Of a DNA stretch of 23,298 bases, positions 15,245-23,298 are shown in pieces. Source of the stretch: CAYWHE01 sp964458125. GTDB lineage: Bacteria > Bacteroidota > Bacteroidia > AKYH767-A > OLB10. Position 1 is the first letter of the stretch. Each line of letters starts with the position of its first letter. The notes under the pieces are model-generated. The model was not told where the DNA came from, ran no database searches, and was given only the letters and a program-made list of their open reading frames with translations. The stretch covers positions 1 to 23,298 of the forward strand of contig CAYWHE010000040.1 of NCBI GenBank assembly GCA_964458125.1. The letters are read 5' to 3'. The position numbers and the translations under genes were made by a program.

Positions 15245-17365
15245 ATGAAAAAAATTCTAATAGCCATTTTATTTCCAGTCGCCGTGTCGAGCCAGAATCC
15301 TTCCAGTACGTCCATGAAACTAAATTACCCGGTCACCCGCCAGGATGATCAGACCGATAATTACTTCGGTACCGCCGTCAGTGATCCGTATCGCTGGCTG
15401 GAGAATGATACATCCTCCGAAACAAGGAAATGGGTCGAAGAGCAAAACAAGGTCACGTTTCAATATCTGTCCGCCATCCCCTATCGTGAAAAAATTAAGG
15501 CGCGTTTAACCGGCATGTTGAATTACCCGAAATATTCTTCTCCATTTCGCGCGGGGGAGTATTATTTCTTCAGCAAGAATGACGGGCTGCAGAACCAAAG
15601 CGTCATTTATTACCAGAAAGGACTGGATGGTGAACCCATGGTTTTCATGGATCCCAACAAACTTTCCGCCGATGGCACCGTAACCATCAGCATGCTCGGG
15701 TTTTCCAAGGACAAGAAATTCCTGGCCTACGGGCTGAACCGTTCCGGAAGCGACTGGCAGGAAATAAAAGTGATGGAAATCGCTTCACGGACCGAACTGC
15801 CTGATAAACTGGAATGGGTCAAGTTTTCCGGAGCCTCCTGGAAAGGAAACGGGTTTTATTATTCCCGGTATGATAAGCCGGTTCCGGGACTGGAATTTTC
15901 GAATCAGAACAGGTTTCATAAGATATATTTCCACCGTCTGGGCGACCCGCAGGAAAAGGACGAACTCATCTATGAGGATAAGGAACATCCCTTGCGGTAT
16001 TATGGCGCCCAGGTTACGGAGGATGAACGTTTCCTGGTAATCCATGTATCCCAGGGTACGGACGGAACAGAGTTGTATTGCAAGGACCTGGGATCTGGTC
16101 AGCCGGAATTTACCTTGTTGTTCAAAGGCTTTGACGATAATGCCTCGGTGCTGAACAACCTGGGCGACAAACTCATTCTGCAAACGGATGCTGACGCCCC
16201 CAACCAGAAAATCGTACTGGTGGATCCAAAGAATCCCGGCAAGGAAAACTGGAAGGTGCTGGTGCCGGAAAAGAGCGAATTACTGGAAGCCGCAGCCACC
16301 GGCGGAAGAAAATTATTTGTCAGTTACCTGAAGGATGTCACAACGCGCGTTTACCAATACGACATGAACGGAAAACCTGAACAGGAAATCACCCTGCCTG
16401 CACTGGGTACAGCCACAGGTTTCGGAGGAAACATGGATGATGCCGTCATCTTCTACACCTTCACTTCTTTTACCTATCCGGCTACCATTTACAAATATAC
16501 GCTGGCCAGCGGCAAATCGGAAGTATTCCGGAAATCGGAAGTGAAATTCAACCCGGATGATTATGAAACCAGGCAGGTTTTTTACCCGGGGAAAGACGGA
16601 ACGAAAATACCCATGTTCCTGGTCCACAAAAAGGGCCTGAAGTTGGATGGAAATAACCCAACCCTGCTCTATGGCTACGGAGGATTCAATATATCGCTGA
16701 CTCCGTCGTTCAGTATTTCCCGGCTGATCCTCTTGGAAAACGGGGGCGTTTTTGCACTGGCCAACCTGCGGGGAGGCGGAGAATATGGTGAGAAATGGCA
16801 TGAAGCCGGAAAGCTGCTGAAGAAACAAACGGTGTTTGATGATTTCATTGCAGCAGCCGAATACCTCATCAGTGAAAAATATACCTCGCCTGCCCGACTG
16901 GCCATACAGGGCGGATCGAACGGGGGCCTGCTCGTGGGAGCCTGTATGACGCAGCGCCCGGAACTTTTCAGGGTGGCCTTTCCGCAGGTTGGCGTCATGG
17001 ACATGCTGCGTTACCACAAATTTACCGTTGGCTGGGGATGGGCCGTGGAATACGGTTCCAGCGACAGTGCGCAGTATTTTCCCCTGTTGTACCGCTATTC
17101 CCCGCTGCATGCCCTGAAACAAGGTGTGGATTACCCCGCTACCATGATCACCACGGCCGATCATGACGACCGGGTGGTGCCGGCCCACTCGTTTAAATTT
17201 GCAGCCGCCCTGCAGCAAAAGAACAAAGGGACTAACCCCACCCTTATACGTATTGACACGAAAGCCGGACATGGGGCCGGAAAGCCGGTTTCAAAAATCA
17301 TAGAGGAGCAAACCGATGTCTGGTCGTTTCTCTTTTACAACATGGGGGTGACCCCCTCCTATTAA
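15245..17365 (+). CDS. Prolyl oligopeptidase (S9A family serine peptidase)
   Basis: Serine peptidase that cleaves after proline in short peptides. It has 706 residues, close to the 710 of the mammalian enzyme, and the architecture of a beta-propeller (about 70-410) and an alpha/beta hydrolase domain (N-terminal part and about 420-706). The catalytic triad is visible: Ser558 in GGSNGGLL, Asp641 in ADHDDRVVP and His676 in KAGHGAGKP. Arg643 corresponds to a known substrate-binding arginine. The N-terminus (MKKILIAILFPVAVSSQNPSS) looks like a short signal peptide, so a periplasmic enzyme is likely. It lies 10 nt after the DUF4159 gene and 11 nt before the next one. Confidence 0.96.
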   Translation: MKKILIAILFPVAVSSQNPSSTSMKLNYPVTRQDDQTDNYFGTAVSDPYRWLENDTSSETRKWVEEQNKVTFQYLSAIPYREKIKARLTGMLNYPKYSSPFRAGEYYFFSKNDGLQNQSVIYYQKGLDGEPMVFMDPNKLSADGTVTISMLGFSKDKKFLAYGLNRSGSDWQEIKVMEIASRTELPDKLEWVKFSGASWKGNGFYYSRYDKPVPGLEFSNQNRFHKIYFHRLGDPQEKDELIYEDKEHPLRYYGAQVTEDERFLVIHVSQGTDGTELYCKDLGSGQPEFTLLFKGFDDNASVLNNLGDKLILQTDADAPNQKIVLVDPKNPGKENWKVLVPEKSELLEAAATGGRKLFVSYLKDVTTRVYQYDMNGKPEQEITLPALGTATGFGGNMDDAVIFYTFTSFTYPATIYKYTLASGKSEVFRKSEVKFNPDDYETRQVFYPGKDGTKIPMFLVHKKGLKLDGNNPTLLYGYGGFNISLTPSFSISRLILLENGGVFALANLRGGGEYGEKWHEAGKLLKKQTVFDDFIAAAEYLISEKYTSPARLAIQGGSNGGLLVGACMTQRPELFRVAFPQVGVMDMLRYHKFTVGWGWAVEYGSSDSAQYFPLLYRYSPLHALKQGVDYPATMITTADHDDRVVPAHSFKFAAALQQKNKGTNPTLIRIDTKAGHGAGKPVSKIIEEQTDVWSFLFYNMGVTPSY

Positions 17366-17376
17366 ACGGGCCGGGC

Positions 17377-18543
17377 ATGAGCAGCAGACGGGAATGCGGG
17401 ATCATGGCCTTGTCTTTCTTTTTTTTGCCGGCCTTCCTGTCATCCTGTACGCAGGAAAAGGGAGCTGCAAATGCCGGCATGGAATTCTCCACTCCGTCTT
17501 CCTATCCGGCCGAGAAGTGGCAGGATCAGCAAACCGGACTGGCCTGGTCCCTTTCTTTTCTGGGCGCCGCTTTACCAGAGGGATCGCTGCCCAAGATTTT
17601 TTCCCGGAGCGGTACCGGCAACCTGCTGTTCGACCCCGAAGCCGCCGGTTTCAATGCGCCTGCGCTGATGGCGGTCAACGGCATACTGAATGCGCTTAAG
17701 GAAAGTGAAGAGTATCGCCTGAAGCAATCCGTTGATATAGGCCGTTTCCTCATGCTCACGGTATACAGTTCCTTTCATTACTATGCCATTACCGGCGCTG
17801 AATCCAGACTTTCTGAATTCAGAAATAAATACAGCAAACCGGGCGACCTGCAATTTGTGGCCACCCATTCAGCCATTTCAACAGGGGAACGCCTCATCAC
17901 CTTTCATGTCGATCCGGATGTTAGCAGGATGTACTTTATAGCGGAGGAAGGAAGCGGTTCTGTTGCCGCAGGAACGTTTACACCCCACGGAGCAGAAGTC
18001 ATTTCCATCATGTCCAATGGTCAGCCCAGATTCGCCTTGTATGATGAAAACGGCAGGCTGACCGCTGCGGCAGACAGCAGCCGGTCTTCAGCCGGTAAAC
18101 CTGGAAAATGCATGTGGTGTCATGAGTCCAATATTCAGCCGTTGTTTTCCGTACACAGTCCGGTGGCCGGATACCTGACACCGGGGGAATTTTCGGCATA
18201 CGTGGATACGGCCAGGCAATACCTGGAACAATACCGGAATCAGCACCAGGGAGAAATTGCATTTGATCATCTCCAGGACCATACCTTCAGCGAATGGTTA
18301 TACGAAGCATTTATGGAACCATCGGCATACCGGCTTTCCCGGGAATGGGGAATGGATGAAAACGATGTGAAACAAATTCTGAACGGCCTGCCCTTGCATG
18401 CCAACCCGGAATTTCCGTTTATCAGCGACCTTTACAACAGGAAGGATGTGGAACCGTTGGCGCCGGTTAAGTCCTTGCCGGTTCCGGAATCCGCAAGAGA
18501 ACAATCCGGATATGAGCCTGATTTATTCGGAATCAGGAAATGA
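17377..18543 (+). CDS. Lipoprotein with a single CXXCH haem-attachment motif
   Basis: A 388-residue protein I do not recognise as a named family. It starts at ATG 17377 or at ATG 17404; both lead into ALSFFFLPAFLSSC, a lipobox, so Cys24 is probably lipidated. A CXXCH motif, GKCMWCHESNIQPLF, places Cys245, Cys248 and His249 as a c-type haem site; the Met246 and the nearby ESNIQPLF are also notable. No other CXXCH is present. The first 200 residues look like a folded domain without visible catalytic residues, and the C-terminal part is rich in charged and aromatic residues (HTFSEWLYEAFMEPSAYRL). A mono-haem redox or sensor lipoprotein is the simplest inference. The gene lies 11 nt after the prolyl oligopeptidase and 43 nt before the membrane protein. 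Confidence 0.72.
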   Translation: MSSRRECGIMALSFFFLPAFLSSCTQEKGAANAGMEFSTPSSYPAEKWQDQQTGLAWSLSFLGAALPEGSLPKIFSRSGTGNLLFDPEAAGFNAPALMAVNGILNALKESEEYRLKQSVDIGRFLMLTVYSSFHYYAITGAESRLSEFRNKYSKPGDLQFVATHSAISTGERLITFHVDPDVSRMYFIAEEGSGSVAAGTFTPHGAEVISIMSNGQPRFALYDENGRLTAAADSSRSSAGKPGKCMWCHESNIQPLFSVHSPVAGYLTPGEFSAYVDTARQYLEQYRNQHQGEIAFDHLQDHTFSEWLYEAFMEPSAYRLSREWGMDENDVKQILNGLPLHANPEFPFISDLYNRKDVEPLAPVKSLPVPESAREQSGYEPDLFGIRK

Positions 18544-18586
18544 TTTGCAGCACCGGCGAATTTCCTCCCGGTTGCCGGGAAGCCAC

Positions 18587-20146
18587 ATGAACATGCAGCT
18601 TTTTCAGCACCCCTGCAGGCCCATGCCTGTTTTGCCGGCCCTTGGCCTGGCCGGTATCTGGTTTTCTTTCTCCCTGTATGGGATCTTACATCATGAACTC
18701 TGGCTGGATGAACTGCATCACTGGCAACTATCCATCCTTTCACGGTCCGTCTGGACCTTGCCGGAAATCATGAAACATGAAGGCCACCCGGTATTGTGGA
18801 ACCTGCTGTTGTTCGTGACGGGCAGGTTTACCCCTGATCCTTTTTATATGCAGTTGCTTCACATCCTGCTTTCAACTGCAGCCGCTTTTGTGTTTTTACG
18901 ATATGCTCCTTTTTCATGGCCCGTAAAAGCCGGCTTTCAGCTTTCTTATTTCCTGTTGTATGAATTTACGGTGGTCAGCCGCAGCTACGTGTCCGGTGTC
19001 CTGCTGGCCTGGATCCTTTGTGCGCTGCTTTCCGGAAAAAATAAAAAATGGCTGATGATTGCCATTTGTTGCGGCCTGCTGGCACAGGTACACCTGTTTT
19101 TCCTGTTCATCTCCCTTCCTGTTTTTTTCATGGCCTGCAGCCAGGCCAGGGCTCAAAACAGAAGGGCTTTGGTAAAAACCATGTGCATGATTTACCTCCC
19201 GTTCCTGATTTTTTCGTGTTACTGCATCATACCACCGGGCACTGATTTTTTTATTCCATCCGGCCCGGCCTCCTTTTTTTCTGCCGAACGGGCAGGACGG
19301 GCCGTAACAGTGATGATCAAATCCTTTTTGCATGTGCCCGATATGGGCATGGAGAATTGCTGGAACAGCAACTACTTCCTGCATCATTTTAAAAACCAGT
19401 TCATCCTGCCGGCCATTCTATATTGGTTTATTCCCCTGCTGGTTTTTTACAGAAGACCGCACAGCCTCTTCCTGTTTTATTTTTCATCCCTGGCTATTGC
19501 CGGATTTCTTTTTTTCTCGCCCCTGGCCACCGGTATCCGGTATTACGGTGTGATCTTTATTGCATTTATCATGGCCCTCTGGATCAGGGAAAATAATGGC
19601 GGCATTCCAGAAGTGGAAATAGCGACGGACATTCGATTTGAAAAATTCCGGAAAACCATAACCGGTATTTTTTTTCTGTTGTTATTTTCCACCCAGTGGT
19701 TATCCGGATGCCTGATTTATTATTCGGATGTGCACCGTCCATTTTCACAGGCATCGGCAACCGTCAGTTTTATCAGTCATTATCCGCATGCCAACCGTCC
19801 GGTTGCAGTGAGCAATACGGCCGCCATATCGGTCATCAGCGGGCTTCTCGGTAAACCTGTTTACAGCCCGGAGTCCCATGCCTGGCAGTCTTTTTCCGAC
19901 TGGAGGGTACGCCCGTTTGAATTTTCCGCAAGGGAGTTGTTAAAGGATTTGAAGGCCCGCATGCCTGAAAGACCCGGCCCCTGGCTGTTGGTCAGCAATC
20001 ACCCGGTATGGTTCGGCGACATCCGGTCAGCGCAGCCGTTTTCATACCGGGAAGACTCATTCCGCATACGGCTGATGAAAGCATTTCGCGGGAGCATGAT
20101 CAGCACGGAAAATTATTTCGTCTACGAAGTCAGCAGCCGGCCTTAG
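18587..20146 (+). CDS. Multi-pass membrane protein, GT-C-like
   Basis: A 519-residue integral membrane protein. I chose the ATG at 18587; the frame stays open upstream into the preceding gene, where a start at 18512 is less likely because it would overlap that gene and add a polar region. Hydrophobic segments are spread over residues about 15-400 (LPALGLAGIWFSFSLYG, LLHILLSTAAAFVFL, LFFLFISLPVFFMA, SLAIAGFLFFSPLATG, ITGIFFLLLFSTQWLSG), followed by a soluble C-terminal part. ELWLDELHHWQLS in the first large loop, with Asp-Glu after the first membrane segment, and KHEGHPVLWNLLLF resemble lipid-linked-sugar GT-C glycosyltransferases. That is a pattern match; the sugar and acceptor are unknown, and no other glycan genes are nearby. 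It ends the run starting at 14575. Confidence 0.65.
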   Translation: MNMQLFQHPCRPMPVLPALGLAGIWFSFSLYGILHHELWLDELHHWQLSILSRSVWTLPEIMKHEGHPVLWNLLLFVTGRFTPDPFYMQLLHILLSTAAAFVFLRYAPFSWPVKAGFQLSYFLLYEFTVVSRSYVSGVLLAWILCALLSGKNKKWLMIAICCGLLAQVHLFFLFISLPVFFMACSQARAQNRRALVKTMCMIYLPFLIFSCYCIIPPGTDFFIPSGPASFFSAERAGRAVTVMIKSFLHVPDMGMENCWNSNYFLHHFKNQFILPAILYWFIPLLVFYRRPHSLFLFYFSSLAIAGFLFFSPLATGIRYYGVIFIAFIMALWIRENNGGIPEVEIATDIRFEKFRKTITGIFFLLLFSTQWLSGCLIYYSDVHRPFSQASATVSFISHYPHANRPVAVSNTAAISVISGLLGKPVYSPESHAWQSFSDWRVRPFEFSARELLKDLKARMPERPGPWLLVSNHPVWFGDIRSAQPFSYREDSFRIRLMKAFRGSMISTENYFVYEVSSRP

Positions 20147-20212
20147 AATGTATTCGGCATACTGGCATGCAGGACCAAATCAGCTGAATTCCGGCGGTAT
20201 GAAAATATTTCA

Positions 20213-20220
20213 TAGTTTTA
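20213..20220 (+). promoter_or_regulatory. Possible -7 promoter element for the sensor kinase
   Basis: TAGTTTTA matches TAnnTTTG at seven of eight positions. It lies 21 nt before the ATG at 20242, a distance similar to other promoters in this window. No convincing -33 element was found. Confidence 0.3.
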
Positions 20221-20241
20221 TTCCCTGAATGCGCCCCGTCC

Positions 20242-22164
20242 ATGAAAAGGTTTTTATTTTCTTTTATCGTTTTGCTTGCCTGCTTCAGGCTTCATGGACA
20301 AGCGTCCCGGATCGATTCGCTGGAGACGGCACTGTCCTCCGCGGCTGAAGATACCCTCCAGGTAAAATTGCTGGGTAAGCTGTCGGGGGAATACCGGCCC
20401 GTGAATTCCCGAAAGGCCAGGAGTTATGCGGGCATGCAGTTAAAGCTGGCCGAAGAACTGGGCTATAAGGCCGGCATGGCCAATGCCTACAACAACCTGG
20501 GCCTGGTCAACCGCATGCAGGGCAATTATGATTACGCCATCGACTGTTTTAAAAATTCCAACAGGATTTTTGAAGAGCTGAACGATCAGAAATCCATTGC
20601 CATGAACCTGAACAATTTGGGTACGGTATATTTCAACATGGGGTATTACACCACGGCCACCGATTATTTTTTAAAGGCCTTAAAAATAAAAGAGAAGCTC
20701 GGGGACCGGAAATCCCTGGCATCAAGTTACCTGAACATGGGCGCACTGTTTTACCAGAAAGGCGATCTGGACCAGGCCACCCTGCAGTTTCAGAAGTCCT
20801 TTGGAATTTACAAGGATCTGAACGATCATGCCGGCATGGCGAACAGCCTCATCAACCTGGGCGATGTGCAGATCGGCAAGTCGCGTTACGACAGCGCCGG
20901 CATTTATCTTTCCACGGCCCTTTCCGAAGTAACGGCCTCCGGGAACCGTGAGCTGGAAGCCCGGACCAGGCTCTACATGGGTATTTCATCCCTTCGCCAA
21001 AAGCAATACCCGGCTGCCCTTCAATCCCTTCATGATGCCCTTTCCATAGCAGAGGAACTGCAGGACCGTGAAACGGCCGCACAGGCGATGAAAAACCTGG
21101 GTATCGCATTCCGCGAATCCGCCCGTCCCGACTCTGCTGTTTATTACCTGGAATGGGCGGTCAGCCACGCCGGGGAAATAGGCGCCAACGACCTGCTCCA
21201 GGAATGTTATATCGAACTGAGCGACACCTATTCCGGCCGGCAGGATTATAAGAACGCCCTGGTCTATCACCAGAAGTATGCATTTATACGGGATTCCCTC
21301 TTTAAAAACAATATCCGGTACCAGGTGCTGGCGGAATCCAAATTCGCCCTGGAGAAAAAGGACAACCAGATTGCCCTGCTGGCCAAGGATAAGGCTTTGC
21401 AGGCGGCTGTGATCGACAGGCAGAACACGGCCAGGAACTATCTGCTGGCGGGATTTGCCCTGTTCGTACTGCTGGCCGTGGTGTTGTTTTTAAATTACAA
21501 CCAGAAAAGAAGGATTCGCTTTGAGAGACAGGTTTCCCAGGTGGAGATGACGGCCCTGCGTGCCCAGATGAACCCGCACTTCATTTTTAATTCCCTGAAT
21601 TCCATCAACAAATACATCCAGTTAAAAGATTCCGAACAAGCCTCCGAATACCTGATCAAGTTTTCCAGGCTGATGCGGCTGATCCTGGAAAATTCACGCT
21701 TCCAGGAGGTGCCCCTGGAAAAGGACCTGAAGGCGCTGGATTTGTATATCCAGCTGGAGGCTTCCCGTCTCAACAATAATGTGTCGTATGAAATCATTAT
21801 TGATCCGCAGCTGGACCCGGAAATAACGCTGGTTCCGCCGCTCATCCTCCAGCCCATCGTGGAGAACGCCATCTGGCACGGTCTGCAGCATAAGAAGGAA
21901 CAGGGAAGGATAAGAATTGAAATCCGGAAGGAAGGGGAAATGATCAACTGCATCGTGGAAGATAACGGCATAGGCCGCTTTAAGGCTCAGGAGATGAAAA
22001 CCAGGACCCCGACCCATAAGGGAGAATCCCTGGGCATGAAAATCACTGATGCCCGGATCAGCATCCTGAACAAACTCAAGAAAAGCAGCGCATCCATTCA
22101 CCTGGCCGACCTGGCCGAAGGGGTGCGGGTGGAGGTGAAACTGCCGCTGGAGTTGAGTTTCTGA
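20242..22164 (+). CDS. TPR-containing LytS-type sensor histidine kinase
   Basis: A 640-residue membrane sensor kinase. A signal peptide covers about residues 1-26 (FSFIVLLACFRLHGQ). Seven or eight TPR units of about 40 residues follow to about 365 (NLGLVNRMQGNYDYAIDCF, NLGTVYFNMGYYTTATDYF, NMGALFYQKGDLDQATLQF), so the sensor part is periplasmic. One membrane segment lies at about 395-415 (YLLAGFALFVLLAVVLFLN), then a short helical linker. The kinase core has the His_kinase-type phosphoacceptor His446 in MNPHFIFNSLNSINKYI, the N-box VENAIWHG with Asn542 and the G-box EDNGIG (575-578). This type normally signals to LytTR response regulators, but none lies in the window. The next gene is recF. 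All key kinase residues are present. Confidence 0.93.
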   Translation: MKRFLFSFIVLLACFRLHGQASRIDSLETALSSAAEDTLQVKLLGKLSGEYRPVNSRKARSYAGMQLKLAEELGYKAGMANAYNNLGLVNRMQGNYDYAIDCFKNSNRIFEELNDQKSIAMNLNNLGTVYFNMGYYTTATDYFLKALKIKEKLGDRKSLASSYLNMGALFYQKGDLDQATLQFQKSFGIYKDLNDHAGMANSLINLGDVQIGKSRYDSAGIYLSTALSEVTASGNRELEARTRLYMGISSLRQKQYPAALQSLHDALSIAEELQDRETAAQAMKNLGIAFRESARPDSAVYYLEWAVSHAGEIGANDLLQECYIELSDTYSGRQDYKNALVYHQKYAFIRDSLFKNNIRYQVLAESKFALEKKDNQIALLAKDKALQAAVIDRQNTARNYLLAGFALFVLLAVVLFLNYNQKRRIRFERQVSQVEMTALRAQMNPHFIFNSLNSINKYIQLKDSEQASEYLIKFSRLMRLILENSRFQEVPLEKDLKALDLYIQLEASRLNNNVSYEIIIDPQLDPEITLVPPLILQPIVENAIWHGLQHKKEQGRIRIEIRKEGEMINCIVEDNGIGRFKAQEMKTRTPTHKGESLGMKITDARISILNKLKKSSASIHLADLAEGVRVEVKLPLELSF

Positions 22165-22191
22165 AGGGCCGGGGCGTTTCTTTTTTTTCCG

Positions 22192-22199
22192 TACTTTTG
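22192..22199 (+). promoter_or_regulatory. Bacteroidota-type -7 promoter element of recF
   Basis: TACTTTTG matches TAnnTTTG exactly, embedded in a T-rich tract. It ends 8 nt before the recF ATG at 22208, so the transcript would be nearly leaderless. Confidence 0.6.
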
Positions 22200-22207
22200 C
22201 GGCAGCC

Positions 22208-23298
22208 ATGATCCTTCAGCGACTGCACCTCCTCAACTTCAAGAATTACAGCGACAGTACCCTAACCTTTTCGGGCGGGGTCAACTGCCTGGCCGGCGAT
22301 AACGGCTCCGGGAAAACCAATGTCCTCGACGCCATCCATTACCTGGCCCTGTGCAAAAGCTATTTTCATGCAACTGACAGTCAGCATATACGTAAAGGAG
22401 AGCAGCTTTTTGTCATCCAGGGCGATTTCCTGCTGAACGGCATGGAAGAGTCGGTGTTTTGCGGCTTCAAAGCCGGGCAGAAGAAGGTTTTCAAACGCAA
22501 CCAGAAAGAGTATGAACGCCTCAGCGAACACATCGGTTTACTACCCGTGGTGATGATCGCCCCCGTCGACCAGGAACTGATCACGGGGGGCAGCGAGGAA
22601 CGACGGAAGTTTCTGGACAGTATCCTCTCCCAGACCGACCCGGAGTACCTGAACGGACTGATCCGCTATAACCGGGCTTTGGCCCAGCGAAACGCCCTGC
22701 TGAAGCAAATGGCCCTGCAGCGAAATGCGGACTACAGCCAGGTTGAAATCTGGGATGAGCAATTGATGCCCCTCGGGGAGCTCATTCACGCCAGACGAAA
22801 GGAGTTCTGCAACCGTTTTGGTTTGCTGCTCGAAAACATTTACGGCCGCCTGTGCGGATCACGTGAGCCGGTAGTGATGCGTTACGAATCGCACCTGTCC
22901 GATGCGGCTTTCCCGGAATTGTTCCGCCAGGCGTTCCGGAAGGACACCGCCCTCCAGTTCACGTCCATGGGGATTCATAAGGATGACCTCGTTTTTTTGA
23001 TCCAGGACCTGCCCGCCCGCAAATTCGCCTCACAGGGACAGCAGAAAACTTTCGTGATCGCACTCAAACTGGCCCAGTATGAAATGATGCGGACCATCAA
23101 GCATACCCGGCCCATCCTCATGCTCGACGACATTTTCGACAAGCTCGATGAATCCCGTGTGGCGCGTCTGATGGAAATGGTGGCCGATGAGTCCTTCGGG
23201 CAACTGTTTATAACCGACACCCACCCCGAACGCGTGGCGGAACTTTTCGAAAGGATCCGTAAACCTGTTAAAAAAATCCTCGTCGATAACGGCCAGGT
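22208..23298 (+). CDS. recF: RecF recombination/replication repair protein (3' end cut off)
   Basis: SMC-like ATPase that helps load RecA at single-strand gaps in the RecFOR pathway, in the cytoplasm on DNA. The frame opens at ATG 22208 and stays open for 363 codons to the window edge; RecF is usually about 360-370 residues, so only the last few residues may be missing. The start is MILQRLHLLNFKNYSDS, typical RecF. Walker A is GDNGSGKT (30-37, Lys36). The ABC signature is ASQGQQKTFVIALKLAQ (about 274-290) and Walker B is ILMLDDIFDKLD (Asp307, Asp308). The segment APVDQELITGGSEERRKFLD is also characteristic. It is 43 nt after the sensor kinase but has its own promoter element, so it may be separately expressed. 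Confidence 0.97.
   Translation, partial: MILQRLHLLNFKNYSDSTLTFSGGVNCLAGDNGSGKTNVLDAIHYLALCKSYFHATDSQHIRKGEQLFVIQGDFLLNGMEESVFCGFKAGQKKVFKRNQKEYERLSEHIGLLPVVMIAPVDQELITGGSEERRKFLDSILSQTDPEYLNGLIRYNRALAQRNALLKQMALQRNADYSQVEIWDEQLMPLGELIHARRKEFCNRFGLLLENIYGRLCGSREPVVMRYESHLSDAAFPELFRQAFRKDTALQFTSMGIHKDDLVFLIQDLPARKFASQGQQKTFVIALKLAQYEMMRTIKHTRPILMLDDIFDKLDESRVARLMEMVADESFGQLFITDTHPERVAELFERIRKPVKKILVDNGQ

Noticed and set aside
16313..17272. Long leftward frame of 319 residues inside the prolyl oligopeptidase
   Set aside because: Antisense to a gene with an intact catalytic triad; no recognisable motif.
18398..18586. N-terminal extension of the GT-C-like protein into the preceding gene
   Set aside because: The extension overlaps the 3' end of the CXXCH lipoprotein gene, is polar and Arg-rich, and precedes a more natural start before the first membrane segment.
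1..23298. CRISPR arrays, tRNA or rRNA genes, insertion sequences, phage genes
   Set aside because: No regular spacer-repeat array, no tRNA-like T-arm pattern, no transposase or integrase motif was seen on either strand by eye; a tRNA or HMM scan would be the decisive check.

Overview
The window reads as a chromosomal segment of a Bacteroidota bacterium with balanced base composition; the genus cannot be fixed from sequence alone. The evidence is: two large exported proteins ending in type IX secretion (T9SS, Por) C-terminal sorting domains; SprB-type, PKD and CHU_C-associated Ig-like repeats; a DUF4159 protein; start codons that mostly lack Shine-Dalgarno sequences; and TAnnTTTG-type -7 promoter elements placed just before several genes. 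Most of the window is core metabolism and housekeeping. No phage, insertion sequence, CRISPR array, tRNA or rRNA was recognised.

Layout. 1-125 (-): N-terminus of a lipoprotein. 126-449: gene-free, with one large hairpin. 450-2810 (+): 786-aa T9SS cargo with four tandem Ig-like repeats. 2811-3078: convergent intergenic region with two perfect hairpins and a candidate structured RNA. 3079-5334 (-): rsmE, nth and an NlpC/P60 peptidase as one leftward cluster. 5497-5625 (+): 42-aa lipoprotein with its own terminator. 5690-6304: mostly non-coding, one doubtful ORF and a promoter. 6305-8803 (+): 832-aa PKD/SdrD-like T9SS cargo with a strong terminator. 8958-13664 (+): thrA-thrB-thrC, covering aspartate to threonine apart from aspartate-semialdehyde dehydrogenase. 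13844-14455 (+): PAP2 phosphatase behind its own promoter. 14575-20146 (+): tight run of DUF4159 protein, prolyl oligopeptidase, CXXCH lipoprotein and GT-C-like membrane protein. 20242-22164 (+): TPR-containing LytS-type sensor kinase. 22208-end (+): recF, cut by the window edge.

How the genes work together. The thr genes form a clear pathway operon. The rsmE-nth-NlpC cluster combines rRNA methylation, DNA base-excision repair and probable peptidoglycan-peptide recycling, a housekeeping neighbourhood without an obvious shared pathway. The two T9SS proteins are separate surface or secreted products with their own upstream regions. The 14575-20146 run is the least understood part: four genes for mostly exported or membrane products, spaced 9-43 nt apart, including a lipoprotein with a single CXXCH motif. 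I saw no clear sign of a wholly new system. The best leads are the structured RNA candidate near 2947-3036, the CXXCH lipoprotein and its operon, and the hairpin at 216-268.
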